Below, in pieces: positions 13,352 to 24,576 of a stretch of DNA of 64,000 nt. Below the pieces are notes generated by a model. It was not told the DNA's origin, did no database searches, and was given only the letters and a program-made list of their open reading frames with translations. How positions within the stretch are numbered: position 1 is the stretch's first letter; each line of letters begins with the position of its first letter. The stretch spans positions 71,658 to 135,657 of the forward strand of contig UZAN01039468.1 in the NCBI GenBank assembly GCA_900618425.1. Direction: 5' to 3'. The stretch is from Echinostoma caproni. Taxonomy: Eukaryota; Platyhelminthes; Trematoda; Plagiorchiida; Echinostomatidae. The position numbers were made by a program, and so were the translations under genes.

Positions 13352-13565
13352 AGCATAGATACCACAAATTATCCCAACGAATGGTGGAACACATTTCAGT
13401 GTATTCGATGAAGTCGGGTCCGTATCCTACATTGAATAATCCGATGGTCACTCGGAACTCGGGGTAGTCTATTGCCAAACACCTCATAATTACCACACAC
13501 GTAATTGATCCCGTGTCCTGTTTCAAATATTTATTTCATAACTGTAATGCAACCTTTCTGTTGAA
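13352..13565 (+). mobile_element. Penelope-like element remnant: decayed GIY-YIG endonuclease end
   Basis: In one frame this stretch reads MVEHISVYSMKS, then NNPMVTRNSG, a TAG stop, then SIAKHL, THVIDPVSCFKYL and HNCNAT. This aligns without gaps to the endonuclease end of the better copy at 42.7-42.9 kb (MAEHIPKW, NQTVTRNPE, SSIAKHL, HIIDPASSFKPLL, RNCNA). The DNA matches too, e.g. GTAATTGATCCCG against ATAATTGATCCCG. Only the piece from just after the YIG motif to the conserved NCNA block is left. With the in-frame stop it is dead. Longer minus-strand frames over this interval are shadows. Confidence 0.85.
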
Positions 13566-16500
13566 CAATGTGCCCCAAGCTATCAAACGGGCTAAATGTC
13601 AGCGAAGTGAACACATTGAATATTATATTATATCTCTGATCTCATAAGCTTCGTCCCTCTGTGTTGAACACGAGAAATGAAACGTTAAATGCATGATTTT
13701 GATGACGAGAACATTTTCTCGTTTGCACATGCTAATTGTTAGGCTTGCCCGTATATGATCAAACGGTACCGCCTCCGGGGTCATTCGCGAAGACCATACA
13801 GAACAATCCGATTTCTTAAAATATACTTTAATACAAAATAACCTACCTACCCTTACAGGTGTGCACTTTATAAGTAGGTTGTCTACACACGAATGAGAAT
13901 TACTCCCGAAAATTTGCCCTTTTGACGACATTCTCATGGTGCTGTTTTCAGTATTTCATAGAAAATTCGGCGAAAACGAAAATCCATGAACCTGGTTTAC
14001 ACCAAAAGAAAAGCGAGTAAATATCACTAAGGAGTATAAAAAGGTAAACGAAGCCAAGTTCACACATTTTGACTGAGTTATTCTCCATCACAAATGTGCT
14101 TTTTCAACATTCAGTCACGGCGCTGATCATAACAACTCCTTAATAGTGGCTTTTTCGGATAACACTGCATTTGCTGAGTGTCCCCAAAGGATAATGTCAT
14201 ATATATGCCCTATAATTAACTACTGCCCACCTATGAAAAACTAGCGGTATCTTCATCGACCTGAAACAACATGGTAGGCGAATAATTATTTTCGTTGTCA
14301 CCTGTTTCCATGCTTCAGTGTACATTGCACTATATTAAAGGAGGGCTTTTACCATGGGCGGAATATATTGTCGTATTGTGTATTATAATTCCCACCTTTT
14401 AGAGTACGAAATCTACGCCAAACAAATCAGGACAGAAGAGGTTTTAAAACGCATTTCAGGGATTGCGATTTTAGAGTGAGTGGAATACTTTGAAGAAGAT
14501 CATATCAAAACGAAAATAATGTTTTGTGGACCACACAACCGGAGCGTTCGATTTGCCAAAACCTGACTCGTTAAGCAGAGGAGTGATGTGTTGGGGGGGG
14601 GGGGTNGTGGTGTTCACTTCACTGAACCATACGCTCTCCGGACACGGTCGAATGTCCCAGGTGCTTAATACACCTCAATGCTGGCCCAGTCAGTCCGGTG
14701 AGGGTGGATGGCCATGGTTCGCGCAGTATTGTGCTTACCTAACTAATTTTTTGAACGTCACTCTTGTGGATAATAAACCGTCAGCAGAAGAACAAGATGA
14801 ATCCACAGGTTTTATCCAAGATTTACCCAGTCAAACTTTACAACATTCTTCGTTTACTTCCCCTTACTTTTTAAAATCTTGATAAGACTATAAAATCAAT
14901 ACCATTGAACATCGCTTTAACCTTCAATCTCATAAATTACAAATGCCAAGATGTACCTTTTCTGTTTATCAATAAATCTTTCTCATCAATCGATAAACCG
15001 CAAAAATATTTACTATCAGTTATTATCAGTGTAACCCGATTTGGTATGATTATGTGCATGCTTGGCCCAAAATACGGTGAAGGAATTTTCTATATCATTG
15101 CATGCTTGCGGCCAGATAATATACCTTGCGATAGATGTTCTCAGTTCACTAAAATGTATGATTAACAATAACCACTGGCGTGATAACTTTGAGTTCACAC
15201 CTCACTCATGGCTGCAATATTGTCTAGTGTGATGGATTCAAGCCAATAAACGAGCGAGACACTGAGGTGAGATGAGAAACTGCGTGGCGCGAGATAGGTC
15301 TTAAGCCTTACCTGACACGCGATAAGCATTTATCAATATGGGGATAAACACACGGAGAGTTAAGCCAAATGAGTGCAGCAGTTGTAGATCGCATGCGGTG
15401 GATCACTTGAGTAAGATATCTTTGCTGATAGACATCGTTGACCTNCAAATCGACCACAGTCGTGGATGGGATGTATCTCGAAGTGAAGTAGGTTTTACAC
15501 AAACACAAAATCTTCAGAAATTATATCCATGCTGGTATTGTTTGATGAATAGAAAAGCGATTAAAAATAAGCAACTGCTCGCATTGCGTTACCTAGTGAA
15601 TTATTTTGGACTTATATATCTTGTTCTTTAGTTGAGGTCGATATATCACACTATGCTGTACGCTGTATCCGATAATATCACTGACCAAGACGGATATACA
15701 CAGACGGAGTTGCTCTAGGATTTTTCTACGGTGTTGCACAAACTTGACAAAATGCCAGGCATAAACAAGCATTTAAAGTAGAACAAAAAGGTAACGAAGC
15801 CTCAATCACTCAAATCCCAAGGGTTGCATATCCATCGGCAGTTGTAATTCACCCCACGCAACCTGGACTAACCTTAGTCAAACTCATACAATTGAATCCA
15901 TACAAAATTATTCGGACTATTCCCAGTATTTTTACGACTAAAGAATGCCTGAGTAGAACAACAAACTACTGAAAAATACCGGGATTTGCTGGTGAATGAA
16001 ATTTCGTCGATAGCCTATCGTTCTCGATGGATTTCGACAGACCTGAACTCGAAAAAGACAAAATAATCCAATTGGGTCTTTAGGTAGAAGAATTCCGAAG
16101 TGTGATGGCATAAATCTGAAAGTTTCTAATGAATGAGTCCATCACTTATTACCTCTCGGATACACTTACGATAGACTATAATTCAAATTCATATTTAATA
16201 ATCGCTTATTTCCGAAGCACGGAATATTTGACCGCAATATCCTAATTACTGATTCAATAGAACTAATCTATCAATAGAATAAAGTCCTCACCAACAAACA
16301 AGATTCAACCAGACAAAGAAAATGTTGCACTTAGAAATAACTACTGCGAATGGATGGATGACAAATGATTGCTTTCAAAATTGCCTCAAACTGGCACTGG
16401 GTGCTTATAAATCACAAAATTCTAACTCTTCTGAAATTTGGGCAGTATTTCAATTTCGTATTAGATTGATTAATAATGATGATGGTGATCGATTTGTATC

Positions 16501-16963
16501 ACTAGCTCGCCACAACTTAACAACTCAGGTGCTCGGGATGTTCCGTGCAGCCCCNCACCACGTTTATTCTGTTACAGTTTGAACTATTGAAATTATCCCT
16601 GTTGGTGTTCGTCTCCCTGGGGAGGAGTAACGAAGTAAGTGAATTGCAGAATCACCACTGAAATGTACTTTTTTTAAAGCTTTGCTAAAACGAAACCTAC
16701 ACAAAAGGAACAGCTTGAAGGTGGGAATAGGTGCATACAACTGGTAAGGTGGTACGGGAAATTAGAACGAACGCATTGTTTTCTTGCCCCTCTCTGCATA
16801 TGATGGTTTCAACGCTCTTATGCCTAAGCAGTCTCAGATTACTTGTCTTACTCCTGCAACGGTAGGTGGAATTATTTCCGTGTTTGGAATACATTCATCG
16901 CAAAATGAAAGCACCTACCCGAAAGCAACTGAAATTTGACCGGCCAGGAGACTAGCGTCAAAG
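13566..16963. other. Non-coding stretch with a G homopolymer; no gene called
   Basis: It holds a 12-G run (14593-14604) beside an undetermined base and single N bases at 14606, 15445 and 16555. A 118-codon plus frame (14526-14882) passes through the G run and the N, so it cannot be trusted. A minus frame at 13623-13937 is open but motif-free. Confidence 0.4.
14593..14604 (+). repeat. G12 homopolymer
   Basis: Twelve consecutive G, then T and an N. Its true length is uncertain because such runs are poorly sequenced. A second run of ten G lies at 57123-57132. Confidence 0.85.
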
Positions 16964-17335
16964 ATGAATATTGATGAAATCGTTGAACCGAACGATTTGC
17001 GACTGAGTTCGCGTTCACTCAAGTTCCGTCACACGTCTCTTCGCATTGCTCTTCTGCGAAGAAACAACTTTCAAATGCAATATAGCGGTTTCCGAAGAAT
17101 AATAAGGGCAGCTGTCTTCCTTGATGATTCTGGTCAGCAGGGCGTGCCATTTAACTTTGACTACAGGGTATCCAGCAGTGAACCTTCACATTGGGAGTCT
17201 TTGACCTTCCAAGGTCAAAACCTAGAGTGCGTGGCTTTGTTCGAAAACATCAGAACATTGGTGTACTACATCTGCCAACGTGCGAACCTTCAGCTCAATT
17301 TGCATAAAGGATTCGAGGGGAGGGGAGTTGTCTAG
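16964..17335 (+). CDS. Unassigned 123-codon open frame
   Basis: It opens with an ATG (MNIDEIVEPND) and runs 123 codons to a TAG. This is long for this DNA, and the residues look evenly mixed (LRLSSRSLKFRHTSLRIALL, then VFLDDSGQQGVPFNFDYRV). I recognise no domain, signal peptide or splice boundary. The opposite strand is also open over the last 110 bases with similar plausibility, so the coding strand is undecided. It may be a decayed retroelement piece or chance. Confidence 0.2.
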   Translation: MNIDEIVEPNDLRLSSRSLKFRHTSLRIALLRRNNFQMQYSGFRRIIRAAVFLDDSGQQGVPFNFDYRVSSSEPSHWESLTFQGQNLECVALFENIRTLVYYICQRANLQLNLHKGFEGRGVV

Positions 17336-17950
17336 CCCTAAACCGCTATCAGCTGACTGAAACCGCCGAGGTTGACTATGATTGTTTTGTAAGCTTTTCT
17401 TGTGCCGCAGTATGACCGTTCTCACTCACCCGTTCATTCTGCGGTACTATATAAGAAACATTGTGTCTTCCTCTCGCCTGACTCCCGATGCGTCGAGGCA
17501 GCTAAATGAGAGTAACCGGAAGTATTGTATTCCCGCCGAAATGTGCTTTATTTTCGATGTGCTAAGTTTTGCTTAGGAAACTGACAACGATTTGAAGCCT
17601 CAGCTGATTCCTAATTATCAGTGAAAAACTATAGTAAAAATCTCGTCCTCCAGTGATGAGCTGTTGCAGTGGATGTATTTACATACTACTTGGTGGTAGG
17701 CAACCAGGGCGTATGGGCCGTTATCTCATGGTCTGTTATTGCATATGTGCATGTATGTGTGGACACCATACAGGAGGAATGCTCTCAAACTTAAAGTAAG
17801 CATCCATCGGTTGAAGTCATTTCCGTTCGTGAACGTATCTGCAGAACATGAAAGTACGCCGAGCAATTAAATGTAATGGTGGTCAGTGGAAACTGGCATC
17901 TGAAATATACATAATTTTCGGTTATTATTTTTTTTATTACACACATTTGT
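17336..17950. other. Non-coding stretch, nothing recognised
   Basis: Short frames only. Confidence 0.45.
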
Positions 17951-18075
17951 GTGATGAACAGCAGACGGAGTGAACCCCACAGTCACGAAGACCTGCTGTT
18001 CCGTCATGGAAATCGGTAACCTGAGCCATGGGAATTGGGGTGGCGAACCATAGAAGGCCCCAATAAGTTATACGT
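17945..18075 (-). mobile_element. tRNA-like SINE, family sharing TGTGGGGTTCACTCCGT
   Basis: On the minus strand ATGGCTCAGGTTACC resembles an A box and GGGGTTCACTCCGT (17966-17979) resembles a B box, at tRNA-like spacing. The plus-strand 17-mer ACGGAGTGAACCCCACA (17965-17981) recurs exactly at 33249-33265. Beyond it both copies continue with related sequence (CATCACAC.AATGTGTGTAAT against CATCACAAGTGTAATGTA on the minus strand). Two dispersed copies with matching flanks indicate a mobile family. Confidence 0.5.
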
Positions 18076-18514
18076 GGTATGAAACCGGACGACAGCAAAG
18101 CTGCTGAATATAGATATAAACTACAACAGCCATGCAATTACTAACAAATGAATTGACTCCCGATAAATGAAGTTCGTGGAGTTGTCGTACTCAACTACCA
18201 TCATTTCTCAAACCCAGCAACCTCCAAACTGTCACCCCTGAATATGCACTATTGTCCCATCGCTGGTGCGCCGGTACACTATCCGTTTTAATTAAGAATC
18301 ACCAACCATAGTTCAGGGGCTTATTCCGCTTCGCTAATATTTGTTTTAGAAAATCACCTGTATAATTACGGTTGATTAGTGATCTGTATTTCGGGCCGTC
18401 GATTACGTCTTTGAGGAAATAATATGACACGGATGAATGACATTTATGCAAAATAAATGCATGGATTACGGCGCAAAACGTCTTGTTCATCGATGTGCAC
18501 AATTTGCAAACTAG
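18076..18514. other. Non-coding stretch, nothing recognised
   Basis: No clear structure. An open frame leads into the candidate exon that follows. Confidence 0.45.
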
Positions 18515-18731
18515 CTTCCGCAAATCATGGGCGCGTTCTCAACTGCTGTACTACGACGAAACAGGACTTCCTGAGACACACAAAGAAATGGTCGTCGAGA
18601 GGAAAGTGGTCGACCATTTTGCTAGCAGTCCTAGCACTCCTAGCAGTCCTACACATCGTTCTAGTCATCCCCCAGGCTGGTTCCCTAGTTGCAGGCGTAC
18701 TAAGCCTAACTTCTTCCAGAAATATGATGAG
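18515..18731 (+). CDS. Candidate coding exon, unknown protein with Ser-Pro repeats
   Basis: The frame is open from 18441 and ends exactly on a codon at a strong donor, GATGAG|GTGAGG (exon end 18731). A possible acceptor is CAAACTAG|CTTCC (18514), though its pyrimidine tract is weak. The peptide reads FRKSWARSQLLYYDETGLPE, then HKEMVVERKVVDHF, then a Ser-Pro run made of three 9-base units (AGCAGTCCT, AGCACTCCT, AGCAGTCCT), then PPGWFPSCRRTKPNFFQKYDE. Such a run between ordered segments looks like a real protein linker. It lies 3.2 kb upstream of the 21896 gene on the same strand but cannot be spliced in frame to its ATG, because a TGA precedes that ATG. It could be an exon of a different gene. 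Confidence 0.4.
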
Positions 18732-20535
18732 GTGAGGCCGATTAATCTCGCTGTTCTTCTTTTTCTTCGGAAACTTGTAGTGAATTGGGTTGCTGTTAAA
18801 TCAAAAGCAATCGAAACACCGGTAACGTTTGCTACCATACAGCTTACCTTACCCATCCGTTGTCTGTACCAGTCTCTACGGTATCTCCGATTTCAATCGA
18901 CATCCGCAGGATAGAAAATTAGTGAATGAAACCGGTCCGGAGGTCTTTGTGAATGATAACTACTCTATCTAGTTTACGAAAACATTGTCTCTCAATTCGT
19001 GATTTGGAGTAACAGTATATTCATGATTAGCATTGTAAGATTTTCCCTGATGGGGTGTCTAATTATATTACAAACAGAACGTGCAGTTGTCGAACCTCAA
19101 CATTCCCTATAGTTTTGCACAAATTGTTAAAAATGAACATGGTTATGTGAGCACGAAAATGACCAGTAGCTCACGGTCAACCAGCTTTGCAAAATATCTA
19201 TCGGGTTACGACAAAATTCGGTTATTTTGGATACTCTCAAGGACGTGTATACGAGGACTTGAACAATAAGGGTTACACTATGTCAAACGTATGTGAAGGG
19301 AATAGAACTATGGAATACTGCAATTGTACGGAATCACAACACGGAGCATAGCAGTGAAAGATAAGTAAAATGCCGAATAACAGTTAGCCGAGATCAACTG
19401 CCTCCTTATCATAAGACAGTTGTTTGTTGTAAGATGGAGGCAATTACAGATGACACCTCACACAAAGTTAATTTTATCTTCTCCTCAAAAGCAATAAACA
19501 AGGATATGGGTCAATAGATCAAATAAAGATCATTTAAAATTAAACGTTTATGTACAGTGGCTTATTTTATCCCTTAGAAAATAAATGTGGGATCTTCAAA
19601 GATTGTAGTTTCAATGTATTTTCATTCTGATTCAAACCATAAAAGCTATAGGCATGCGTTCGAATTTTCTTCTCAAAACCACCGATTGCGATTTAAACCT
19701 CCCCTCTGCCCCGTAACTGTGATTCACGCGTATGAGCTTGTTCTTTCTTTCCATCCGTAGACCGATCGTTCTCCTGATCGATCAAGAGGAGGTATCACTT
19801 CTGTGCATGTAATCTCTGCCCTACATTTCCACATTTCAGTTGAGATAGCTTCAGTAATCGGCTTTTATCTCCGTTTACTATTGCTCGAGTTGTTGTGTCG
19901 GCCGGTAGATAAACCATGGAAAGCATCTAGTTTGTCTCATTGTTGTTCCGATCGTTCTCTTTTTGATTCTACCCAGGCCTTCGAACCTATCATAGCGGAT
20001 TTCGATGCAACGTATTTTTACACCTTTTCACCTGGTAGATCTGACTTTTTAGAAACTTGTTGGACAGTACCCCAGCTGTCTCTGCTCATTCAAAGTCTTT
20101 GCTATGGCAAGTACATTCAAATGGATATATACAGGAGATGACTTGGAGATAAAATATGTTTGAACCGTATTGCTGCGGTAGATACCTGGTGTTATGTGCA
20201 ACAGTTGGCAAAGTGATAGAAGATCTCGTATGGATGGTCTCAGTCAACATTATAGCACATGTCATGTTGATCTTCTTTGATTAGAATAAACGATGAATGC
20301 TTGCTCTTTCACCCGTGTGATTCGATCCTGTTATTTGAGAAACGTGAAAAGATAACCGTTTGATCCAATGAAATTGATTGATGAGATTGGAGATCATCCG
20401 ACCTTGGTTCACTTGTCCGTTGTGTTTCATCTGTTAGTGCGGAAGAATACATTAGGAAAAAAATTTCTTCTTCGGATCCAATGAAACCGGAGGATAATTG
20501 AGCGAACCAATGGATCCCCGGCGGTGACAATTTAT
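18732..20535. other. Non-coding stretch, nothing recognised
   Basis: The frames at 19803-20141 (+) and 20309-20566 (-) show no motif or splice sites. Confidence 0.4.
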
Positions 20536-21191
20536 AGGCTGGCAGTTTCAACACACACAGAGTCACATTCGCGCACGCTGGGTTCGCATACTTGCACAGA
20601 AAGCAAGCAGCAACAAACCATCTGTGTTGTAGTGTGTGTGTGTGTGTTCAGAAACCTGTCCGTCTGTCACTTTCGGCTTTTACGTCTTCGCATCTCGGCA
20701 AGTAATTCGTTAACACTTGGCTCAACTATCGTTGTGAGTTGGCAATAGGCCCATCACACAAATCGATAGTTGCACCAACTCAAAGGCTATACGCATTTCA
20801 TATGCGTAATCGGGCAAACGAACCGCAATTCAAAGGGACTTGCGGCCGTGGGCAGGCGTAAGCATAGGCGCATTTAAGAAACCGTCTAAATCGATTCAAC
20901 TTACGGTGGATTATTGGTTATATATTTTCCTATCGATTGTGTGTGTGATTGCGCAATTGCTTTGGCATGCCAGTTCGAATTATGCATTCCAGAAACTAAC
21001 GCCTTTTACTTCTTGAAACTTTGATCGGCATCGGATTATTCAACTATCGACATATCACGAGCAATGAAAGCGCGGTCTAAACATGTCTGTATGCGTGCGG
21101 TTATGGCAATCAATTGTGCGTGCTCTCTCGCCGGTCAAGTTCGGTTAGAAGTCTAACTGAGTGTGTGCTGATCTATTAGCCTGCGTCCCGA
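20536..21191 (+). other. CA/TG-rich stretch upstream of the 21896 gene
   Basis: It contains short CA and TG runs (for example GTGTGTGTGTGTGT at 20632-20646) and somewhat more CpG than the surroundings. It may include the promoter or first non-coding exon of the gene at 21896, but no TATA box or other clear element can be pointed to, and the gap removes the critical 630 bases. Confidence 0.3.
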
Positions 21192-21219
21192 GTGTGTGTG
21201 TGTGTGTGTGTGTGTGTGT
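21192..21219. repeat. (GT)14 microsatellite at a gap edge
   Basis: A pure GT run of 28 bases that ends nine bases before the second assembly gap. The gap probably reflects failure to assemble through more repeat. Confidence 0.95.
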
Positions 21220-21227
21220 AGGTTTGA

Positions 21228-21860
21228 NNNNNNNNNNNNNNNNNNNNNNNNNNNNNNNNNNNNNNNNNNNNNNNNNNNNNNNNNNNNNNNNNNNNNNNNN
21301 NNNNNNNNNNNNNNNNNNNNNNNNNNNNNNNNNNNNNNNNNNNNNNNNNNNNNNNNNNNNNNNNNNNNNNNNNNNNNNNNNNNNNNNNNNNNNNNNNNNN
21401 NNNNNNNNNNNNNNNNNNNNNNNNNNNNNNNNNNNNNNNNNNNNNNNNNNNNNNNNNNNNNNNNNNNNNNNNNNNNNNNNNNNNNNNNNNNNNNNNNNNN
21501 NNNNNNNNNNNNNNNNNNNNNNNNNNNNNNNNNNNNNNNNNNNNNNNNNNNNNNNNNNNNNNNNNNNNNNNNNNNNNNNNNNNNNNNNNNNNNNNNNNNN
21601 NNNNNNNNNNNNNNNNNNNNNNNNNNNNNNNNNNNNNNNNNNNNNNNNNNNNNNNNNNNNNNNNNNNNNNNNNNNNNNNNNNNNNNNNNNNNNNNNNNNN
21701 NNNNNNNNNNNNNNNNNNNNNNNNNNNNNNNNNNNNNNNNNNNNNNNNNNNNNNNNNNNNNNNNNNNNNNNNNNNNNNNNNNNNNNNNNNNNNNNNNNNN
21801 NNNNNNNNNNNNNNNNNNNNNNNNNNNNNNNNNNNNNNNNNNNNNNNNNNNNNNNNNNNN
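21228..21860. other. Assembly gap (633 N)
   Basis: A run of N immediately upstream of the 21896 gene; it hides the promoter and any 5' exon. Confidence 0.99.
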
Positions 21861-21895
21861 TGTTTGTTGTGTTCGATTTTACCAGCTGACTAATC

Positions 21896-23476
21896 ATGTC
21901 AGAACCGACGGACCACACCACACTTTCTCAATCTAATCCAGAAGCCACGGTATTGACGAATAGTCAAACGGAGAATACATCTTCCGTGTCGGAGCAGACC
22001 GTAGCCGATCACAGTGAAGTGAAAACACAGCTATCGACCTCATCGATGGCGCAAATGGAAACAACTCACGAAGTACGGAACACTATTACGACAGTCACCG
22101 CAGAGGAGACAAAACAACGTCATGGAGAAGATTTGGAGTGTGTAGAATTAGTACATCCAGATGGAACTATTTCGGCCGTTTCGGCACATCCACCAACTGT
22201 TGTGGCTGAGAACAATGCCAACAACAAAGACAACACTTCACCAAATGTGAACGAAGCGCCCCATACACAGCCAGCAGAACCACATCCGGATACCGGGTCC
22301 CACATAGATCCTGCTCCGACGGGATCTGCACCAACCGATTCAGAACCACATGTGAAAACCAATATACCAACCGAGAATGTTCCTGTTACGACAGATGCCA
22401 AGACACCCAGTTCACACGAGATCAGTGGGACTCCTGCTGAGATAACACAGAAATCATGTACACCACCGCAATCACCCAAAGGTGATGCAGTGCCTCAAAC
22501 ACTGCCGACAGCAGCAACGACAACACAGGAAGTAGAATCAAACGCAGAAGTGCAAATTTATCGAGAAGATTTGGATGTAATCGAAACTACAGATGCAGAC
22601 GGGATTGTTAGTGCTGTATCGGCACATCCACCGTCCGCTCCCCCTGAAAACGCACCTGTGGATCAGACCAGATTAGAATCCGACAAACCACTTGCGATTG
22701 TCGTTTCTGAAAAAAGCCCTGACCATTCGGATATTCATGCAGTTTCCACCACAGAACAAATCGGAAATACTGGTGAACATCACTTACCTGATTCAGAGAC
22801 TGATGATAAACATCTGGATGTCGAAATACCACCGGACATCACTGAGGCTATCATGCACGTACCAAATCCGTGTACTGAAGTACCTGAACCGGTTGAAACA
22901 CCACGTGCATCGAGATCTAAAGTGAGTGAAAGCCGAGGAGGTGAAAATGGACCGGAGCTTAATATGGCTCATCTTGTTGATGCTGTGGACATTCGGGAAG
23001 CCACTGTGGAAGATATTCCGCCTTTGAAACCGGTTACACCAGAGACAACGCATCATGTGGACCGACCGAAGAGACCTCCTCCGCCGGCCATCATGACAAC
23101 TGCTTGTGGAGTTACCTCGAATGGAACTGCTCCAAAGAAGGCCCATGCCGGTTTTCATTTTCGTCTTGGTGGATCCAAATCACGAGACAATTCCGGATCA
23201 AGAGAAGGTTCATTGGATAGACAAAATCGACGGTCACTGGGAGCAAGCATGCGAAATGCGTTTGGAACACTGACTCGCAGCATAAAGAAGAAACAGAGTG
23301 AGCTTCAGGAGAAACGGAAGGCAGCACATACGTTCAACGGCCATCATGATAAGCCGTCTCCTGCTCCACCGGGTGAACGGATTCACGTCACTTTACGATC
23401 CCCTTCGAACGAGCAAAACGATCAGGAAGAGCAGTCACTGCAATCCGTGTCCGGGGTTTGTTTGTCTCATGAATCG
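21896..23476 (+). CDS. First coding exon of a large Ser/Thr/Pro-rich, probably disordered protein
   Basis: This is the only convincing gene piece. The ATG is preceded in frame by TGA (21887-21889), which supports it as the start. The frame then runs 527 codons without a stop to a consensus donor, GAATCG|GTAAGT, ending on a whole codon. The next exon was not found. Residues 1-400 are acidic and rich in Ser, Thr, Pro, Glu and His. Within them a 23-residue motif occurs twice, at 78-100 and 224-246, with 14 identities; both begin EDL and end with SAVSAHPP after a DG. Residues about 360-385 form a short ordered-looking acidic segment (AHLVDAVDIREATVEDIPPL), followed by RPPPP. Residues 418-475 are strongly basic: GGSKSRDNSGSREGS, an RRS phosphorylation-type site near 445-447, then MRNAFGTLTRSIKKKQSELQ, which could form an amphipathic helix for membrane, actin or tubulin contact (inference). 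No family is recognised. The frame beyond 23476 to 23632 is intron read-through. Confidence 0.85.
22127..22195 (+). repeat. Copy 1 of the EDL...SAVSAHPP protein motif
   Basis: It encodes residues 78-100 of the large exon. Compared with copy 2 the start (EDL), the central DG and the end (SAVSAHPP) are kept, while the middle is free to vary. That is what selection on a binding motif would give. Confidence 0.8.
22565..22633 (+). repeat. Copy 2 of the EDL...SAVSAHPP protein motif
   Basis: It encodes residues 224-246, 146 residues after copy 1. It is preceded by IYR, where copy 1 has RHG. The surrounding linkers do not align, so the duplication is old or the motif arose by conserved function within disordered sequence. 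Confidence 0.8.
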
Positions 23477-24533
23477 GTAAGTATTCGGGAATGGAATAAA
23501 ACTCCGATTTCCTACAAATTTGTGATTCACTACGTTTACATTAATAAACATATAGTAGGTTGGGGCTTGGGTTCAGTTCTCAATCAATCGTCATTCGCGA
23601 AAAAACGGTGCTTTAACTACAACGTTACTTGATCCGAAATAATGTATCAGGCATTTTTTTATTATGCAAGTTCGGCTTGTGTCTACCCTGTGTGGTAAAG
23701 ATCTGGGTCGTGTAGTTGATTGATAAATGGTAGTTGCATAGTTATTGGAAAACAAAACATAGAGTACGCAAGAATAAAACCTGTTCAAACTAGCTCACAC
23801 ATCGTCTATTACCCTAAGAAGGCAGCACATGAGGCGGTGCAATTAGTCCTTTTGTGTAAACTTCAAAACAAAGGTGATTAGGTTCATTGATCTTTGGTAA
23901 TGCAACCGAAGTCGATTAATTTGTGACCACAACTCACGTGACTGGTGGACTCGAGTAAAAGAGATAAAGACACCTCTTTTTAAATACCTGCGCATAAATG
24001 TTTAATCTTCTCTCCGAAATGTTTGTGACGTTTTAGATCTCGAATGGAACAGCAGATTATTTCAATTGGTTTAAATCACTTAAATCAACAGTCAGCAATA
24101 GCCTCTGTCTGTTTAAACCTATTGATCAACCTCATGTTTAAACAATCTTGTTCCGTTTTAAGAGTTCTAAATGTGTGAACCGAATCAGCAAAGCCCTGCC
24201 CTCACCTCCGATTTTTCATCCCTACCTCGTACTCACTCAGTTCTGCTGTGCATGTAACTAACAGCCACTGATAGATACGTATTCACTCTACATCCACTGC
24301 ATTCTTCTTTAACCCATGCACAAAAAGCTACCTCGGTCTATGTGATAAATACACGTGCGTTAATTCAATCACGATTGCAAGCTTTTTGGAGATCAAACTA
24401 ACAGAAATGAAAATAACCCCAAAGTTCAGCTAGATTGAAGTGCCTTCAAATGTTTACGTTTGTGTAAAAAAACCTTGTAATAAATAATTCGAATTAATTA
24501 ACTCAACCTATTGGTGACTGTGATACCGTATCT
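23477..24533 (+). other. Intron (5' part) of the 21896 gene, nothing else seen
   Basis: It begins GTAAGTATTC. No downstream exon in a compatible phase was recognised in this window, so the intron is either very long or the following exons are short. Flatworm genes often have multi-kilobase introns. Confidence 0.5.
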
Positions 24534-24576
24534 AAATAAACGTCTTGATGCGACTTGCCGATCAAGACGCTTATTT
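24534..24576. repeat. Near-perfect 16-bp hairpin with an 11-base loop
   Basis: AAATAA-A-CGTCTTGAT, loop GCGACTTGCCG, then ATCAAGACG-C-TTATTT. Fifteen of 16 positions pair, the exception being one A/C mismatch. It lies in the presumed intron of the large gene. It is too short for a typical animal microRNA precursor and does not match the histone stem-loop. Function unknown. Confidence 0.85.

Noticed and set aside
17222..17425. Minus-strand frame with LKVRTLADVVHQCSDVF, faintly like a reverse transcriptase YADD region
   Set aside because: The catalytic second Asp is not present, spacing is wrong, and no other reverse transcriptase motif is nearby.
22120..22479. 119-codon minus-strand frame inside the large exon, and others at 22608-23327
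   Set aside because: Shadows of the plus-strand coding sequence; the plus frame has 527 stop-free codons, an in-frame upstream stop before ATG and a consensus donor.
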